Shown: piece by piece, positions 18,843 to 28,290 of the stretch | Numbering within the stretch: the stretch's first letter is position 1 | Layout of the letters: each line of letters opens with the position of its first letter | Assembly: GCF_030705305.1 (NCBI RefSeq) | Contig: NZ_JAUZEE010000012.1 | Location: 1 to 64,000 of the forward strand | Source: Leptothrix discophora | GTDB lineage: Bacteria; Pseudomonadota; Gammaproteobacteria; Burkholderiales; Burkholderiaceae_C | DNA: 64,000 nt | Direction: 5' to 3' | Translations under genes and position numbers: made by a program | The notes under the pieces: model-generated | The model's database searches: none | What the model saw: the letters and a program-made list of their open reading frames with translations, nothing else | What the model was told of the DNA's origin: nothing

Positions 18843-20867
18843 TCAATTCAGCGGGGTGGCACGCAGGATTCTTGGCGGATCCGTCGGCTTGCTCAGCTCC
18901 GAGCCGTTGAGCTGCACCGGCACCTTGCGCAGCATCTGCACCGTGGTGTCCATGCCGCCGATGACGCGGCCGAACACCGCATAGCCGTCCGAGCCCGTGC
19001 TGCCGTCCAGCGTCGACGCGTTGTTGACCACGTTGATGAAGAACTGGCTGGTCGCGCTGTTGGCCGCACTGGTGCGGGCCATCGCCACCGTGCCGATCGT
19101 GTTCGACAGGCCAGTGGTGGTGGTCTTCTCCAGCGCGATCGGGTCGAAGGCCGGTGTTTTCACCTGCCCGGCCGCCGTGTAGCCGCCACCCTGGACCATG
19201 AAGCCGCTCATGATGCGGTGGAACTGGGTCTCGTCGTAGAAGCCGGCGTTGACGTAGCGCAGCACGTTGGCCGAGGAGACCGGCGCATGGACGTTGTCCA
19301 GTTCGATCAGGAAATCGCCCAGGCTGGTCAGGAAGCAGACCTTGGGCAATGGCCCGGACGAGCCGGTGCACTGTCCCAGCGAGAGCGGGCTGCCCACGCT
19401 CACATGGCCTTCGCCATCGCGGGCGTAGACCTTGTAGGTGGTCGGGGTCGTCGGCATGGCCTGCTGGAAGGTCGAGCTGGCGGTCTGGCTGGCCGTGACC
19501 GCCGTGAAGCAGGCATCGCCCGCTGTCGGCACGGTCTCGTCGCTGCGCAGGCAGAAGCCCGTCACGCCGACGCTGTCGACCGCCTTGGCCGTCAGCGTGA
19601 CCCTGCCGTTGGACGGTGCGCTGGCGGTCACCGACAGCACCGAAGGCGTCGCCATGTCCAGCGTGTAGGCCAGCGCCGCACCGACGTTGCCGGCCGCGTC
19701 GCGGGCATAGGCCAGGTAGCGCTTGAAATCGATCGGCTTGCCCACGGTGACCATCGGCCCGGTGACGAAGCAGGCGTCCGACGCGGCGGGTGCCGACTCG
19801 CTGGCCAGACGCAGGCAGACGGCGCTCACGCCATGGGCATCCTGCGCGTCGATCCGCACGGTCACCAGGGTGGGCCCGATGTCGGTCGTGATCGCCGCCT
19901 GCACCACCGGCGGCACGACATCCAGCGTGTGATCGAACGCGCTGCTGACCTGGCCGGCGTTGTCACGCGCATAGACCTTGTAGGTCTGGAAGGTCGCCGG
20001 TGCCGGCGCCACGAACGGATCGGCCTGGAAGCAGGCATCCGTGGCCGCCGGAATCGCCGCGTCCGTCCGGAAGCACACGCCCGACACGCCGTGCTCGTCT
20101 CGTGCCGTGGCGGTCAGGGCGTACCGGCCATCGGGCTGACGCGTCGACGTGATGCCCGTGACGACGGGCAGGCCCGTGTCCAGCGCGGCATACGCATCGA
20201 GGCTGCCGGCGAATGCGGCGCTGACGTTGCCCGAGGCATCGCGGGCATAGGCGCGGTAGCTGGCCGAGCCGACCGCTGCCGCCACGCCAACCGTGTCGCC
20301 GGCCGTGAAACAGGCATCGGTGGCGAGCGGCACGTCGGTGTCGGTGCGCAGACAGACCGCGCTGACGTCGTGCGAGTCCGATGCGGTGATGCGCACCTTC
20401 ACCTGACCACCGGCCAAGGCGAGCGGCGCCAAGGCCGTCACGACCGGTGCCTGCAGGTCCAGCAAGCGCTCGAACGGGGCGCTGACATGGCCGGCCGCGT
20501 CGCGGGCGTAGGCGCGCCAGGTCTGGTGCGTGGAGGGCACGGTCACCACGGTCTCGGTGGCGTCCTGGAAGCAGGCGTCGCCGGCATCCGGTGCCGTCGC
20601 GTCAGATCGGAAGCAGATGCCGCTGACGCCGACATCGTCCGTGGCGACGGCCCGCAGCGTGACCTGGCCGTCGACCGGCGCGCCGATCTGCAGGGCCGTG
20701 ACCTGGGGTGCGCCCGCATCGGCGGGCTGGTTGCCGTCGCCGGGGGCGGCGCTCGGCTGCGTGCCGCCGCCACAGGCCGTCAGCAGCAGGGCCAGGAACG
20801 CGGCGTTGGCAGCCTGGGCCGCATGTGCCGCCACGCGGACGGTCGTTTGGGGGTGGGGATCGGTCAT
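18843..20867 (-). CDS. Lipoprotein with five Ig-like repeats and a C-terminal cyclophilin domain
   Basis: A 674-residue predicted lipoprotein with lipobox LLLTAC at Cys32. Five repeats of about 85-90 residues follow (about 55-138, 140-226, 234-317, 319-404, 408-494). Each has the pattern GVSxxCxRxD...DACF...YARDAAGxVS. The cysteine pairs (85/99, 172/186, 265/279, 351/366, 439/453) are 13-15 residues apart and probably form disulfides. The end (about 510-674) is a cyclophilin-type peptidyl-prolyl isomerase, with FHRIMSGFMVQGGG at about 549 and SQFFINV at about 607. Cyclophilins catalyse proline isomerisation. The repeats probably hold the enzyme away from the membrane or bind a partner. Confidence 0.82.
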   Translation of the reverse strand: MTDPHPQTTVRVAAHAAQAANAAFLALLLTACGGGTQPSAAPGDGNQPADAGAPQVTALQIGAPVDGQVTLRAVATDDVGVSGICFRSDATAPDAGDACFQDATETVVTVPSTHQTWRAYARDAAGHVSAPFERLLDLQAPVVTALAPLALAGGQVKVRITASDSHDVSAVCLRTDTDVPLATDACFTAGDTVGVAAAVGSASYRAYARDASGNVSAAFAGSLDAYAALDTGLPVVTGITSTRQPDGRYALTATARDEHGVSGVCFRTDAAIPAATDACFQADPFVAPAPATFQTYKVYARDNAGQVSSAFDHTLDVVPPVVQAAITTDIGPTLVTVRIDAQDAHGVSAVCLRLASESAPAASDACFVTGPMVTVGKPIDFKRYLAYARDAAGNVGAALAYTLDMATPSVLSVTASAPSNGRVTLTAKAVDSVGVTGFCLRSDETVPTAGDACFTAVTASQTASSTFQQAMPTTPTTYKVYARDGEGHVSVGSPLSLGQCTGSSGPLPKVCFLTSLGDFLIELDNVHAPVSSANVLRYVNAGFYDETQFHRIMSGFMVQGGGYTAAGQVKTPAFDPIALEKTTTTGLSNTIGTVAMARTSAANSATSQFFINVVNNASTLDGSTGSDGYAVFGRVIGGMDTTVQMLRKVPVQLNGSELSKPTDPPRILRATPLN

Positions 20868-20962
20868 CCCGCCGAAGATGCAGGAAAGCCCCCCGCCCCG
20901 AAATGCCGTATCGCTGTGGGTCGCCTACCGGTTTGAGTGAGCAGGCGCCCCGGCGCCGGGCC

Positions 20963-23900
20963 TCACATGCTGCGCCGGTACTGTCCGCCGACCTCGAACA
21001 GCGCGTGCGTGATCTGGCCCAGCGAGCAGCAGCGCACCGCGTCCATCAGCACCTCGAAGACGTTCTGGTTCTCGATCACCGCCCGCTGCAGCCGGGCCAG
21101 CAGGGCCGGCGACTCGGTGGCGTGGCGGGCATGGAAGTCGGCCAGGCGCTGCAGCTGCGACTGCTTCTCTTCGTCGGTCGAGCGGGCCAGCTCGATGTGC
21201 TCGGGCACCGGCTCGCCATGCGGGTTGCGGAAGGTGTTGACGCCGATGATGGGGTACTCGCCGGTGTGCTTGAGCATCTCGTAGTGCATGGACTCTTCCT
21301 GGATCTTGCTGCGCTGGTAGCCCGTCTCCATCGCGCCCAGGACGCCGCCACGCTCGGCGATCTTCTCGAACTCGGCCAGCACGGCTTCCTCGACCAGCTC
21401 GGTCAGCTCGTCGATCACGAAGGCGCCCTGGTTCGGGTTCTCGTTCTTGGACAGGCCCCACTCGCGGTTGATGATGAGCTGGATGGCCATGGCCCGGCGC
21501 ACGCTCTCCTCAGTCGGTGTGGTGATGGCCTCGTCGAAGGCGTTGGTGTGCAGCGAGTTGCAGTTGTCGTAGATCGCGATCAGCGCCTGCAGCGTCGTGC
21601 GGATGTCGTTGAACTGGATCTCCTGCGCATGCAGGCTGCGGCCGCTGGTCTGGATGTGGTACTTGAGCTTCTGGCTGCGTTCGTTGGCGCCGTACTTCTC
21701 CTTCATCGCGACGGCCCAGATGCGCCGCGCGACCCGGCCCAGCACGGTGTATTCCGGGTCCATGCCGTTGGAGAAGAAGAAGCTCAGGTTGGGCGCGAAA
21801 TCGTCGATGTGCATGCCGCGCGCCAGGTAGGCCTCCACGAAGGTGAAGCCGTTGCTGAGCGTGAAGGCGAGCTGGCTGATCGGGTTCGCGCCGGCCTCGG
21901 CGATGTGATAGCCGCTGATCGACACCGAGTAGAAGTTGCGCACGTCGTGGTGCACGAAGTACTGGGCGATGTCGCCCATCACCTTGAGGCTGAACTCGGT
22001 CGAGAAGATGCAGGTGTTCTGGCCCTGGTCTTCCTTGAGGATGTCGGCCTGGACCGTGCCGCGCACGTTGGCCAGCACCCAGGCGCGGATCTTGGCGGCC
22101 TCGGTGTCGGTGGGCTCGCGGCCGTTGTCGGCCTTGAACTTCGCCAGCTGCTGGTCGATCGCGGTGTTCATGAACATCGCCAGGATCGTCGGCGCCGGGC
22201 CGTTGATCGTCATGCTGACGCTGGTCGTCGGCGAGCACAGGTCGAAGCCGTCGTAGAGCACCTTCAGGTCGTCCAGCGTGGCGATGCTGACGCCCGAGTT
22301 GCCGACCTTGCCGTAGATGTCCGGACGCGGGTCCGGGTCGTTGCCGTAGAGCGTGACCGAGTCGAAGGCGGTCGACAGGCGCTTGGCCGGCATGCCCTCG
22401 CTGACCAGCTTGAAGCGCCGGTTGGTGCGGAAGGCGTCGCCCTCGCCGGCGAACATGCGGGTCGGGTCCTCGCCCTCGCGCTTGAAGGCGAACACGCCGG
22501 CGGTGTAGGGGTAGCTGCCGGGCACGTTCTCCAGCATCAGCCACTTCAGGATCTCGCCGTGGTCCTCGTAGGTCGGCAGCACGACCTTGCGGACCTTGTT
22601 GCCGCTCAGCGTCGTGTGGGTCAGCTGGGTGCGGATCTCCTTGTCGCGGATCTTCACGACGTACTCGTCGCCGGCATAGGCGGCCTGCATCTGCGGCCAC
22701 TGTGCCAGCAGCTTGCGGGCGTCGGCGTCGAGCCGGGCCTCGCGCTGGGTCGCCAGGTCGGTGACGGCGTCGCGGGCGCGGTGCTTCTCGGGGATGGCCT
22801 CGAACAGCATGCGGGCGCTCGCGCGCAGCTGCTGGACCTCGCGCGCCAGCCGGGCCTGGGCGTGGGCGCGGGCCTTGTAGCCGCGCACCGTGTCGGAGAT
22901 CTCGGCCAGGTAGCGCACCCGCGCGCCGGGCACCACCGGCGTCTGCTGCGTGCTGTGGCGGGTGTCCACCAGCGGCAGGCTGCCGTCGGCCAGCGCCATG
23001 CCGCGCTCGATCAGGCGGGCCTTGAGGGCCTGGTAGAGCGCCGTCACGCCGTCGTCGTTGAAGCGGCTGGCCATGGTGCCGAAGACCGGCATCTGCTCGG
23101 GCCGCAGGCCGAAGGCCTCGCGGTTGCGCTGCACCTGCTTGGCGACGTCGCGCAGCGCATCGGCCGCGCCCTTGCGGTCGAACTTGTTGATGGCGACGAA
23201 CTCGGCGAAGTCGAGCATGTCGATCTTCTCGAGCTGGCTGGCCGCGCCGAACTCGGGCGTCATGACGTAGACCGGCACGTCGACCAGCGGCACGATCGCC
23301 GCGTCGCCCTGGCCGATGCCGGAGGTCTCGACCACGATCAGGTCGAAGCCGGCCGCCTGGCAGGCTGCCAGCACGTCGGGCAGCGCCGCGCTGATCTCGC
23401 TGCCGGTGTCGCGGGTCGCCAGACTGCGCATGTAGACACGTGCCCCCTGGCGCCAGGGCCCGGTCGCATTCATGCGGATGCGGTCACCCAGTAGCGCGCC
23501 GCCGCTCTTGCGCCGCGACGGGTCGATGCTGATGACGGCGATGCGCAGGCGGTCGTCCTGGTCCAGGCGGATGCGCCGGATCAGCTCGTCGGTCAGGCTG
23601 GACTTGCCCGCGCCGCCGGTGCCGGTGATGCCGATGACCGGCGCGGCGTTCGCCTTCGCGGCGCCGCGCACGGCCTCCTGCAGGGCCGCGTCGGCCTTGC
23701 CGTTCTCGAGCGCGGTGACCAGCTGCGCCAGCGCACGCCAGGCCGACTCGGTGTGGCCCTGCAGCGCGGCGACGTCCGTCGGCGCGTGCGGCGACAGGTC
23801 GACGTCGCAGCGCATGACCATCTCGCCGATCATGCCCTGCAGGCCCATGCGCTGGCCGTCCTCCGGGCTGAAGATGCGCACGCCGTGCGCGGCCAGGTCG

Positions 23901-24253
23901 CGGATCTCGGCCGGCACGATCACGCCGCCGCCGCCGCCGAAGACCTGGATGTGGCCGCCGCCGCGGGCCCGCAGCAGCTCGACCATGTACTTGAAGTACT
24001 CGACATGGCCGCCCTGGTAGGAACTGACCGCGATGCCCTGGGCGTCTTCCTGCAGCGCGGCGGTCACGACCTCGTCGACCGAACGGTTGTGGCCCAGGTG
24101 GATCACCTCGGCGCCCATGCCCTGCAGGATGCGCCGCATGATGTTGATCGCGGCGTCGTGCCCGTCGAACAGGCTGGCGGCGGTCACGAAACGCACCTTC
24201 TGGGTCGGGCGGTAGGTCGCGAGGGCCTGGTAGTCGGCGCTGAGCTGGGTCAT
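20963..24253 (-). CDS. icmF: Fused isobutyryl-CoA mutase
   Basis: The 1096-residue IcmF interconverts isobutyryl-CoA and butyryl-CoA using adenosylcobalamin. Residues about 18-150 form the B12-binding domain with the DGHD segment (His32 as lower ligand). About 200-420 is the MeaI-type GTPase chaperone, with P-loop GTGGAGKSS at 211-219. The rest is the mutase barrel ([29 protein letters not shown] is the substrate region, read as two parts). The ATG at 24253 is preceded by GGAG; an upstream extension of 79 residues is rejected. A palindromic operator overlaps its promoter. It suggests catabolism of branched-chain acids or use of butyrate. Confidence 0.95.
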   Translation of the reverse strand: MTQLSADYQALATYRPTQKVRFVTAASLFDGHDAAINIMRRILQGMGAEVIHLGHNRSVDEVVTAALQEDAQGIAVSSYQGGHVEYFKYMVELLRARGGGHIQVFGGGGGVIVPAEIRDLAAHGVRIFSPEDGQRMGLQGMIGEMVMRCDVDLSPHAPTDVAALQGHTESAWRALAQLVTALENGKADAALQEAVRGAAKANAAPVIGITGTGGAGKSSLTDELIRRIRLDQDDRLRIAVISIDPSRRKSGGALLGDRIRMNATGPWRQGARVYMRSLATRDTGSEISAALPDVLAACQAAGFDLIVVETSGIGQGDAAIVPLVDVPVYVMTPEFGAASQLEKIDMLDFAEFVAINKFDRKGAADALRDVAKQVQRNREAFGLRPEQMPVFGTMASRFNDDGVTALYQALKARLIERGMALADGSLPLVDTRHSTQQTPVVPGARVRYLAEISDTVRGYKARAHAQARLAREVQQLRASARMLFEAIPEKHRARDAVTDLATQREARLDADARKLLAQWPQMQAAYAGDEYVVKIRDKEIRTQLTHTTLSGNKVRKVVLPTYEDHGEILKWLMLENVPGSYPYTAGVFAFKREGEDPTRMFAGEGDAFRTNRRFKLVSEGMPAKRLSTAFDSVTLYGNDPDPRPDIYGKVGNSGVSIATLDDLKVLYDGFDLCSPTTSVSMTINGPAPTILAMFMNTAIDQQLAKFKADNGREPTDTEAAKIRAWVLANVRGTVQADILKEDQGQNTCIFSTEFSLKVMGDIAQYFVHHDVRNFYSVSISGYHIAEAGANPISQLAFTLSNGFTFVEAYLARGMHIDDFAPNLSFFFSNGMDPEYTVLGRVARRIWAVAMKEKYGANERSQKLKYHIQTSGRSLHAQEIQFNDIRTTLQALIAIYDNCNSLHTNAFDEAITTPTEESVRRAMAIQLIINREWGLSKNENPNQGAFVIDELTELVEEAVLAEFEKIAERGGVLGAMETGYQRSKIQEESMHYEMLKHTGEYPIIGVNTFRNPHGEPVPEHIELARSTDEEKQSQLQRLADFHARHATESPALLARLQRAVIENQNVFEVLMDAVRCCSLGQITHALFEVGGQYRRSM

Positions 24254-24303
24254 GCGGGTCTCCGTGGGGTGGTCCGGGCGGCGGACGGTGCGGGTGGAAA
24301 CCG

Positions 24304-24332
24304 ATTCTAGATTGACGTTTACGTAAACGTCA
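24304..24332 (-). promoter_or_regulatory. icmF promoter overlapped by a perfect 20-bp palindrome
   Basis: On the minus strand TGACGT, 17 bases, then TAGAAT (the -10 box, 24304-24309) forms a plausible sigma70 promoter starting near 24297. A perfect palindrome with half-site tgacgtttac (24313-24322 and 24323-24332) covers its -35 region. Such a dyad is placed to act as a repressor site. It resembles motifs I recall for LiuR-type regulators of branched-chain catabolism, but that match is from memory. Confidence 0.7.
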
Positions 24333-24793
24333 TGGTGATCGCCCGGGGATGAACGCGGGTTCGCCGCACGTTCCTGGTGCGCCGTGTCGGCTTCCGGTCG
24401 TTGCCGAGGATGCGCTTCGGTGCGCCGCGCCCGGGCCGGGCCATCTGGCGTGATGCCCGTCACGCCTGGCAGGGCCCGCGCACCTGGCACGCGACGTGCA
24501 ATATCCCGGTGGAGACTGCCTCACGGTGGTCTCGCTAGGTGGGACATTTTGGACAACGGCGTCCGATCGTCCCGGCGGCAGGTCGCAAGGCCTGTGGTCG
24601 GATCAACGATCGCGACGCCGCTTTTTTGTCCAGCCCTTGTCCGATTCTGATGAACCTGAACTGTGCGTGGCGTCCGGGCATCGTCGACGCTCGGGGCATG
24701 AACCTCATCCGTTCGGGGGTGTCAAAACGGCGCAGAATCCGGCCGCCGCCTGCGCCAGCCCGGGCCGAGCGGCCATCAGCGCGAGGGGACACC
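24333..24793. other. Intergenic stretch with no gene recognised
   Basis: This region separates icmF from the next plus-strand gene. I see no conserved protein in any frame. A gccgcttttttgtcc tract lies near 24620 without a convincing stem. The plus-strand frame is open from 24539, so the downstream gene could be longer than annotated. Confidence 0.4.
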
Positions 24794-25363
24794 TTGGGGA
24801 TTCCGTGCAAGACGGCAGCCGGTCATGCCGAGCTCGTGGCGAGTCAGCGCAGCCTGTCGCAGCGTCATCGCTCGATGCTGCTGCTGGTCGATGGTCGGCG
24901 CGATGTCGACGAGGTGCTCCGGCTGGCCCGCCAGCAAGGCGTGTCGCGGGGCTACCTGGACGAGTTGCTGGCCCTGGGCCTAATCGTGGAATGTGCGCCG
25001 ATGCCGCAGGTGGCCGAGGAGCCGGCCGGCTGGTCGCACCCGGCCTCGCAGGTCCAGCCCGACAGCTCCCGCCCCGACCTGCTCGACACCATCGGCCTCG
25101 CGCCGCCGCTGTCGAACACCCAGCTGGCCGATCTGGCCGATGACGACGGCAGCCTGGCGCGTGCGCGCAGCCTGATCCAGCAGGCGCTGCTGTCGCAGGC
25201 GCCGGTCAGCGGCGCGGTCACGCTGCTGCGCGTGCGGCGCACCCGCAACCGGCGCGACCTGATGGCGCTGCTGCCCGAGGTCCAGGCCCGGCTGGCGCGG
25301 CCGCAGCACCTGGCCGAGGCGCGCCAGCTGATCTCGCAGGTCGAGCGCCTGCTGGCCGGTTGA
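24794..25363 (+). CDS. Conserved-looking hypothetical protein with winged-helix-like segment
   Basis: I do not recognise this gene. With a TTG start at 24794, preceded by AGGGGA, it encodes 189 residues. ATG codons at 24650, 24698 and 24710 are alternatives. Residues about 15-60 read SQRHRSMLLLVDGRRDVDEV then LRLARQQGVSRGYLDELLAL and look like the wing-and-helix module of small DNA-binding or PilZ-neighbour proteins. The C-terminal third is helical and arginine-rich (LRVRRTRNRRDLMALLPEVQ). No membrane span is seen. It lies 139 bp before coaX on the same strand. Function unknown. Confidence 0.6.
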   Translation: MGIPCKTAAGHAELVASQRSLSQRHRSMLLLVDGRRDVDEVLRLARQQGVSRGYLDELLALGLIVECAPMPQVAEEPAGWSHPASQVQPDSSRPDLLDTIGLAPPLSNTQLADLADDDGSLARARSLIQQALLSQAPVSGAVTLLRVRRTRNRRDLMALLPEVQARLARPQHLAEARQLISQVERLLAG

Positions 25364-25502
25364 TCCGGGCTAGCACGCGCGTCGCCTGTCCGTCAGCGGG
25401 ACAGCCCCGCAGCAGGCACTCACCGACCGCCCGTTACGATCGCGGCCCCGCCCGGGTGGTCGTCCTGACCGGCCCGGACCGATCCCACCGCTGCGGCCTT
25501 TC

Positions 25503-26294
25503 ATGAGTTTTCTCGCCCTCGACATCGGCAACACCCGCCTCAAGTGGGGCCTGTACGACGCCGCCGCACCGGGCGCGACGCTGCTGGCGCATGGCGCCGT
25601 CTTCCTCGAGACCATCGACCAGCTGGCCGACAGCGACTGGGCCGACCTGCCCGCGCCGGTCGCGATGCTGGGCTGCGTCGTCGCCGGTGACGCGGTGCGG
25701 CGACGGGTCGAGGAACAGCTCGAGCTGTGGGACCTGACGCCGCAGTGGGTCGTCCCGCAGGCGACCGGCGGCGGCATCATCAACCGCTACGAGCACCCCA
25801 GCCGGCTGGGCAGCGACCGCTGGGTCGCGATGGTCGGGGCCCGCGCCCGCCTGCAGGCGGCCACGCCCGAGGGCCAGCCGGTGCCGCCGGCCGTCGTCGT
25901 GATGGTCGGCACGGCGGTCACGGTCGATGCGCTGGACCCGTCGGGCTGTTTCCTCGGCGGCCTGATCCTGCCGGGCTTCGGCCTGATGCTGAAGGCGCTG
26001 GAATCCGGCACCGCCGGCCTGCGCGTGCCGACCGGCGAGGTGCAGGACTTCCCGACCAACACCAGCGACGCGCTGATGAGCGGTGGCGCCAGCGCCATCG
26101 CCGGCGCGGTCGAGCGCATGCACCGCCAGCTGACGCTGCGCTGCGGCGTCGCCCCGCGCATCCTGATGAGCGGCGGCGCGGCGGTGAAGCTCGCGCAGAT
26201 CCTGCACGACCGCGAGATCGAGGTGGTCGACACGCTGGTCTTCGAGGGCCTGCTGCGCCTGGCCCGCGAACGCAGCCTGGCGGTGCCGATCTGA
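25503..26294 (+). CDS. coaX: Type III pantothenate kinase
   Basis: A 263-residue CoaX that phosphorylates pantothenate in the first step of coenzyme A synthesis. The ASKHA-fold marks are the phosphate loop [14 protein letters not shown] at the N-terminus, [14 protein letters not shown] with the catalytic Asp, and [12 protein letters not shown]. Type III kinases need a monovalent cation and are not inhibited by CoA. The ATG at 25503 leaves no room for a longer protein of this family. In many relatives birA precedes it; here the unknown gene at 24794 does. Confidence 0.95.
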   Translation: MSFLALDIGNTRLKWGLYDAAAPGATLLAHGAVFLETIDQLADSDWADLPAPVAMLGCVVAGDAVRRRVEEQLELWDLTPQWVVPQATGGGIINRYEHPSRLGSDRWVAMVGARARLQAATPEGQPVPPAVVVMVGTAVTVDALDPSGCFLGGLILPGFGLMLKALESGTAGLRVPTGEVQDFPTNTSDALMSGGASAIAGAVERMHRQLTLRCGVAPRILMSGGAAVKLAQILHDREIEVVDTLVFEGLLRLARERSLAVPI

Positions 26295-26316
26295 ACGACG
26301 GCGCTGGCCGGACGCT

Positions 26317-26721
26317 TCAGGGCGGCCGGTGCGCGAACCAGCTGCGTGCCAGGTGCCCGGCGGCCACGGCGAGGGCCAGCAGCACGAAGCCCCAGCGCCA
26401 GGCACCGGCTGGCAGCAGGCGGCTGGCATCGGGCCGCTGGACCGATGCGGTCGGCGTGTCGTCCGGGTCCTCGTCGGGCAAGGCCAGCGCCCCGCCGTCG
26501 TAGTCGGCCAGCGCGCGCCGCGCCGCATCGACCTCGTCGGCCGGCACCAGCACCCGCACGCCGCCGACGGCCTGCGTCATCCACGGGTCGGCCTGGATGA
26601 AATTGGCGTCGGCCACGCGGGCGCTCAGGCCGACCGAGGCCAGCATGCCCTGCATCAGGTGCGCCTCGGTCGGCGTGGCACAGGTGGCGATGCGCACGAA
26701 GTCGCCGGCTTGCTTGTCCAT
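26317..26721 (-). CDS. DUF2007 protein with C-terminal membrane anchor
   Basis: The 134-residue protein starts MDKQAGDFVRIATCATPTEA. It has the DUF2007 (putative signal-transducing) fold over about 8-72, with HLMQGMLASVGLSARVAD and VRVLVPADEVDAARRALADY. A single membrane span lies at about 108-125, and both ends are short. Function is unknown; the domain resembles ACT/PII-like small folds. It lies 14 bp downstream of the DUF1801 gene on the same strand. Confidence 0.75.
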   Translation of the reverse strand: MDKQAGDFVRIATCATPTEAHLMQGMLASVGLSARVADANFIQADPWMTQAVGGVRVLVPADEVDAARRALADYDGGALALPDEDPDDTPTASVQRPDASRLLPAGAWRWGFVLLALAVAAGHLARSWFAHRPP

Positions 26722-26734
26722 GCGCCCGATCCTG

Positions 26735-27139
26735 TCACGTGGCGCTGTCCTTGCGGGTGCGGTGTGACGGGCGTTGCGCGGCCAGCGCCTTGTCCTGCGC
26801 CAGCCGCAGCCGCGTGATGCGCTCGATCAGGTCCAGCGGCAGCGGCTGGTCGAGCGGGAAGCGCAGGTTGCCCTTCTCGCCCGCGTAGGGCGCGGCCTCC
26901 CGTTCCAGCGCGGCATCGCCACGCACCGGCGGGTAGAAGCCGATGTGGTGCTTGAAGCCGGCGAAATAGACCAGCACGCCCTGCTGGCGGAAGGCCGGGA
27001 TGCGGTAGCTGATGACTTCACGGGCCTCCGGCGCAGCCCGCCGCACGGCCGCGCGGACCTGCTCCAGCAGCGGCCGGACCGCCTCGGGCTGGGCGGCGAT
27101 GTAGGCGTCGATCGGAGACGGATCCGGGTCGAGGTTCAT
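26735..27139 (-). CDS. DUF1801 (YdhG-like) protein
   Basis: A 134-residue protein with the DUF1801 pattern: IDAYIAAQPEAVRPLLEQVR, EAREVISYRIPAFRQQGVLV, then YFAGFKHHIGFYP. The family includes the iron chaperone frataxin-like YdhG of Bacillus and many uncharacterised bacterial proteins. It starts at the ATG at 27139. It belongs to a run of short minus-strand genes between 26.3 and 30.2 kb that may be partly cotranscribed. Confidence 0.8.
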   Translation of the reverse strand: MNLDPDPSPIDAYIAAQPEAVRPLLEQVRAAVRRAAPEAREVISYRIPAFRQQGVLVYFAGFKHHIGFYPPVRGDAALEREAAPYAGEKGNLRFPLDQPLPLDLIERITRLRLAQDKALAAQRPSHRTRKDSAT

Positions 27140-27169
27140 CGCCGATCTCGCGGGGCGCGTGGGCCGGGC

Positions 27170-27769
27170 TCAGGGCGCCGAGGGTGCGGGCATCAGCGTG
27201 GCGGTCAGCGCTGCGCTCATGTCCTGGTCCAGCGTGTCGACGCCCTTGATGACCCAGCGGCCGCCATTGCGCCAGAGGGTCTGTGCATGGGCCAGGCGGG
27301 TCGATGTGCGGGTGTCCACCACCCGGACATCGATGCTGGCCTCGGTGCCACCTTCGAGCACCCACGGCAGGCCGATCTCGATGCGCGGGCCCAGCTCGCG
27401 CACGACCACCAGCAGCAGCAGGTCCGGTGCATCCGGCCCGGAACCGGGCAGGCGCTGCAGCTCGGCATCGTTGGACAGCGGCTGGGTGGCCGACAGGCGG
27501 TGGATGCCGCGCACGGCCAGGCAGTCGGTGCGGGCGACGAAGTCCTGGATGCCACGCAGCGCGGCGGCCTCGCGCCGCATCGGCTCCTTCTGGTCGACGC
27601 GCCATTGCGGCGCCCAGTAGATCTGCGCCGACAGCGGGGGCGCACCGCGCTGGCACAGCGGTCCGCGCAGGAGTTCACCGGTCGATGCGACCTGCGTCGA
27701 GGCGCAGCCGCCGAGGAGCAGGGCGGCAGAGGCGCCCAACAGGCCGAACACGTGACGAAGAGGAGTCAT
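27170..27769 (-). CDS. Predicted outer-membrane or periplasmic lipoprotein, unknown function
   Basis: A 199-residue protein whose first 22 residues (MTPLRHVFGLLGASAALLLG, then GC) form a lipoprotein signal with lipobox LGGC. The body has no domain I can name; VVDTRTSTRLAHAQTLWRNG and RLSATQPLSNDAELQRLPG are its clearest stretches. The ATG at 27769, with AGGAG next to it on the opposite strand only, is chosen because it gives an intact signal peptide. Longer frames upstream break it. Confidence 0.7.
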   Translation of the reverse strand: MTPLRHVFGLLGASAALLLGGCASTQVASTGELLRGPLCQRGAPPLSAQIYWAPQWRVDQKEPMRREAAALRGIQDFVARTDCLAVRGIHRLSATQPLSNDAELQRLPGSGPDAPDLLLLVVVRELGPRIEIGLPWVLEGGTEASIDVRVVDTRTSTRLAHAQTLWRNGGRWVIKGVDTLDQDMSAALTATLMPAPSAP

Positions 27770-27873
27770 GCCGGCATTGCAGCAGAGCCCCATGACAGCC
27801 GCATCGGGGCTAGCCACACGGCACCGGCTGCGGTTCATCCCCTTCGGTTTGACCGCGAAGGCAGGAGATGCGC

Positions 27874-28290
27874 TCAGGGCTGGATCTGTTCCTGGGCCTC
27901 GATGAAGGCGCGCCGGAAGGCCATCGGGTCGGAGATGCCGGCGATCGGCGCCTGCGGGTTGCCGGCGCCGGCAATGATCAGCGTGCCGTGGTTGAACATC
28001 CGGCCGAGGATGTCCTGGTCGACCTGGATGCTCTCGACCTTGTTGATGTTGATCTCGACGGTGCTGCGCCGGATCAGGCCCGACTTGACGATCACGCGGC
28101 GGGTCGTGACGGCCAGCTCGGTCGTGCGGTAGCGGACCCAGGCCTTGACCAGGAAGATCAGCCCGAGCCCGAAGGCCGGCAGCAGCAGCACGCCCAGGGC
28201 GAGCAGGTGGGCCAGCGACCACAGGCTGATGCGGCCCATGTGGACGATCCTCTCGTCCTGGACCAGGGCGCCTTCGACGTAGCTTGTCAT
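27874..28290 (-). CDS. Bacterial PH (YdbS/YdbT-like) membrane protein
   Basis: A 138-residue protein with one long hydrophobic hairpin at about 22-48 (SLWSLAHLLALGVLLLPAFG onward), followed by a bacterial PH-like domain: YRTTELAVTTRRVIVKSGLI, then INKVESIQVDQDILGRMFN. Such proteins sit in the membrane with the PH domain in the cytoplasm; their ligand is unknown. The start overlaps the stop of the upstream gene by 4 bp (ATGA), so translation is likely coupled. Confidence 0.82.
   Translation of the reverse strand: MTSYVEGALVQDERIVHMGRISLWSLAHLLALGVLLLPAFGLGLIFLVKAWVRYRTTELAVTTRRVIVKSGLIRRSTVEININKVESIQVDQDILGRMFNHGTLIIAGAGNPQAPIAGISDPMAFRRAFIEAQEQIQP

Noticed and set aside
24254-24312. Cobalamin riboswitch upstream of the B12-dependent icmF
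   Set aside because: The leader is only about 45 nt and no B12-box was seen. Control by the palindrome is more plausible.
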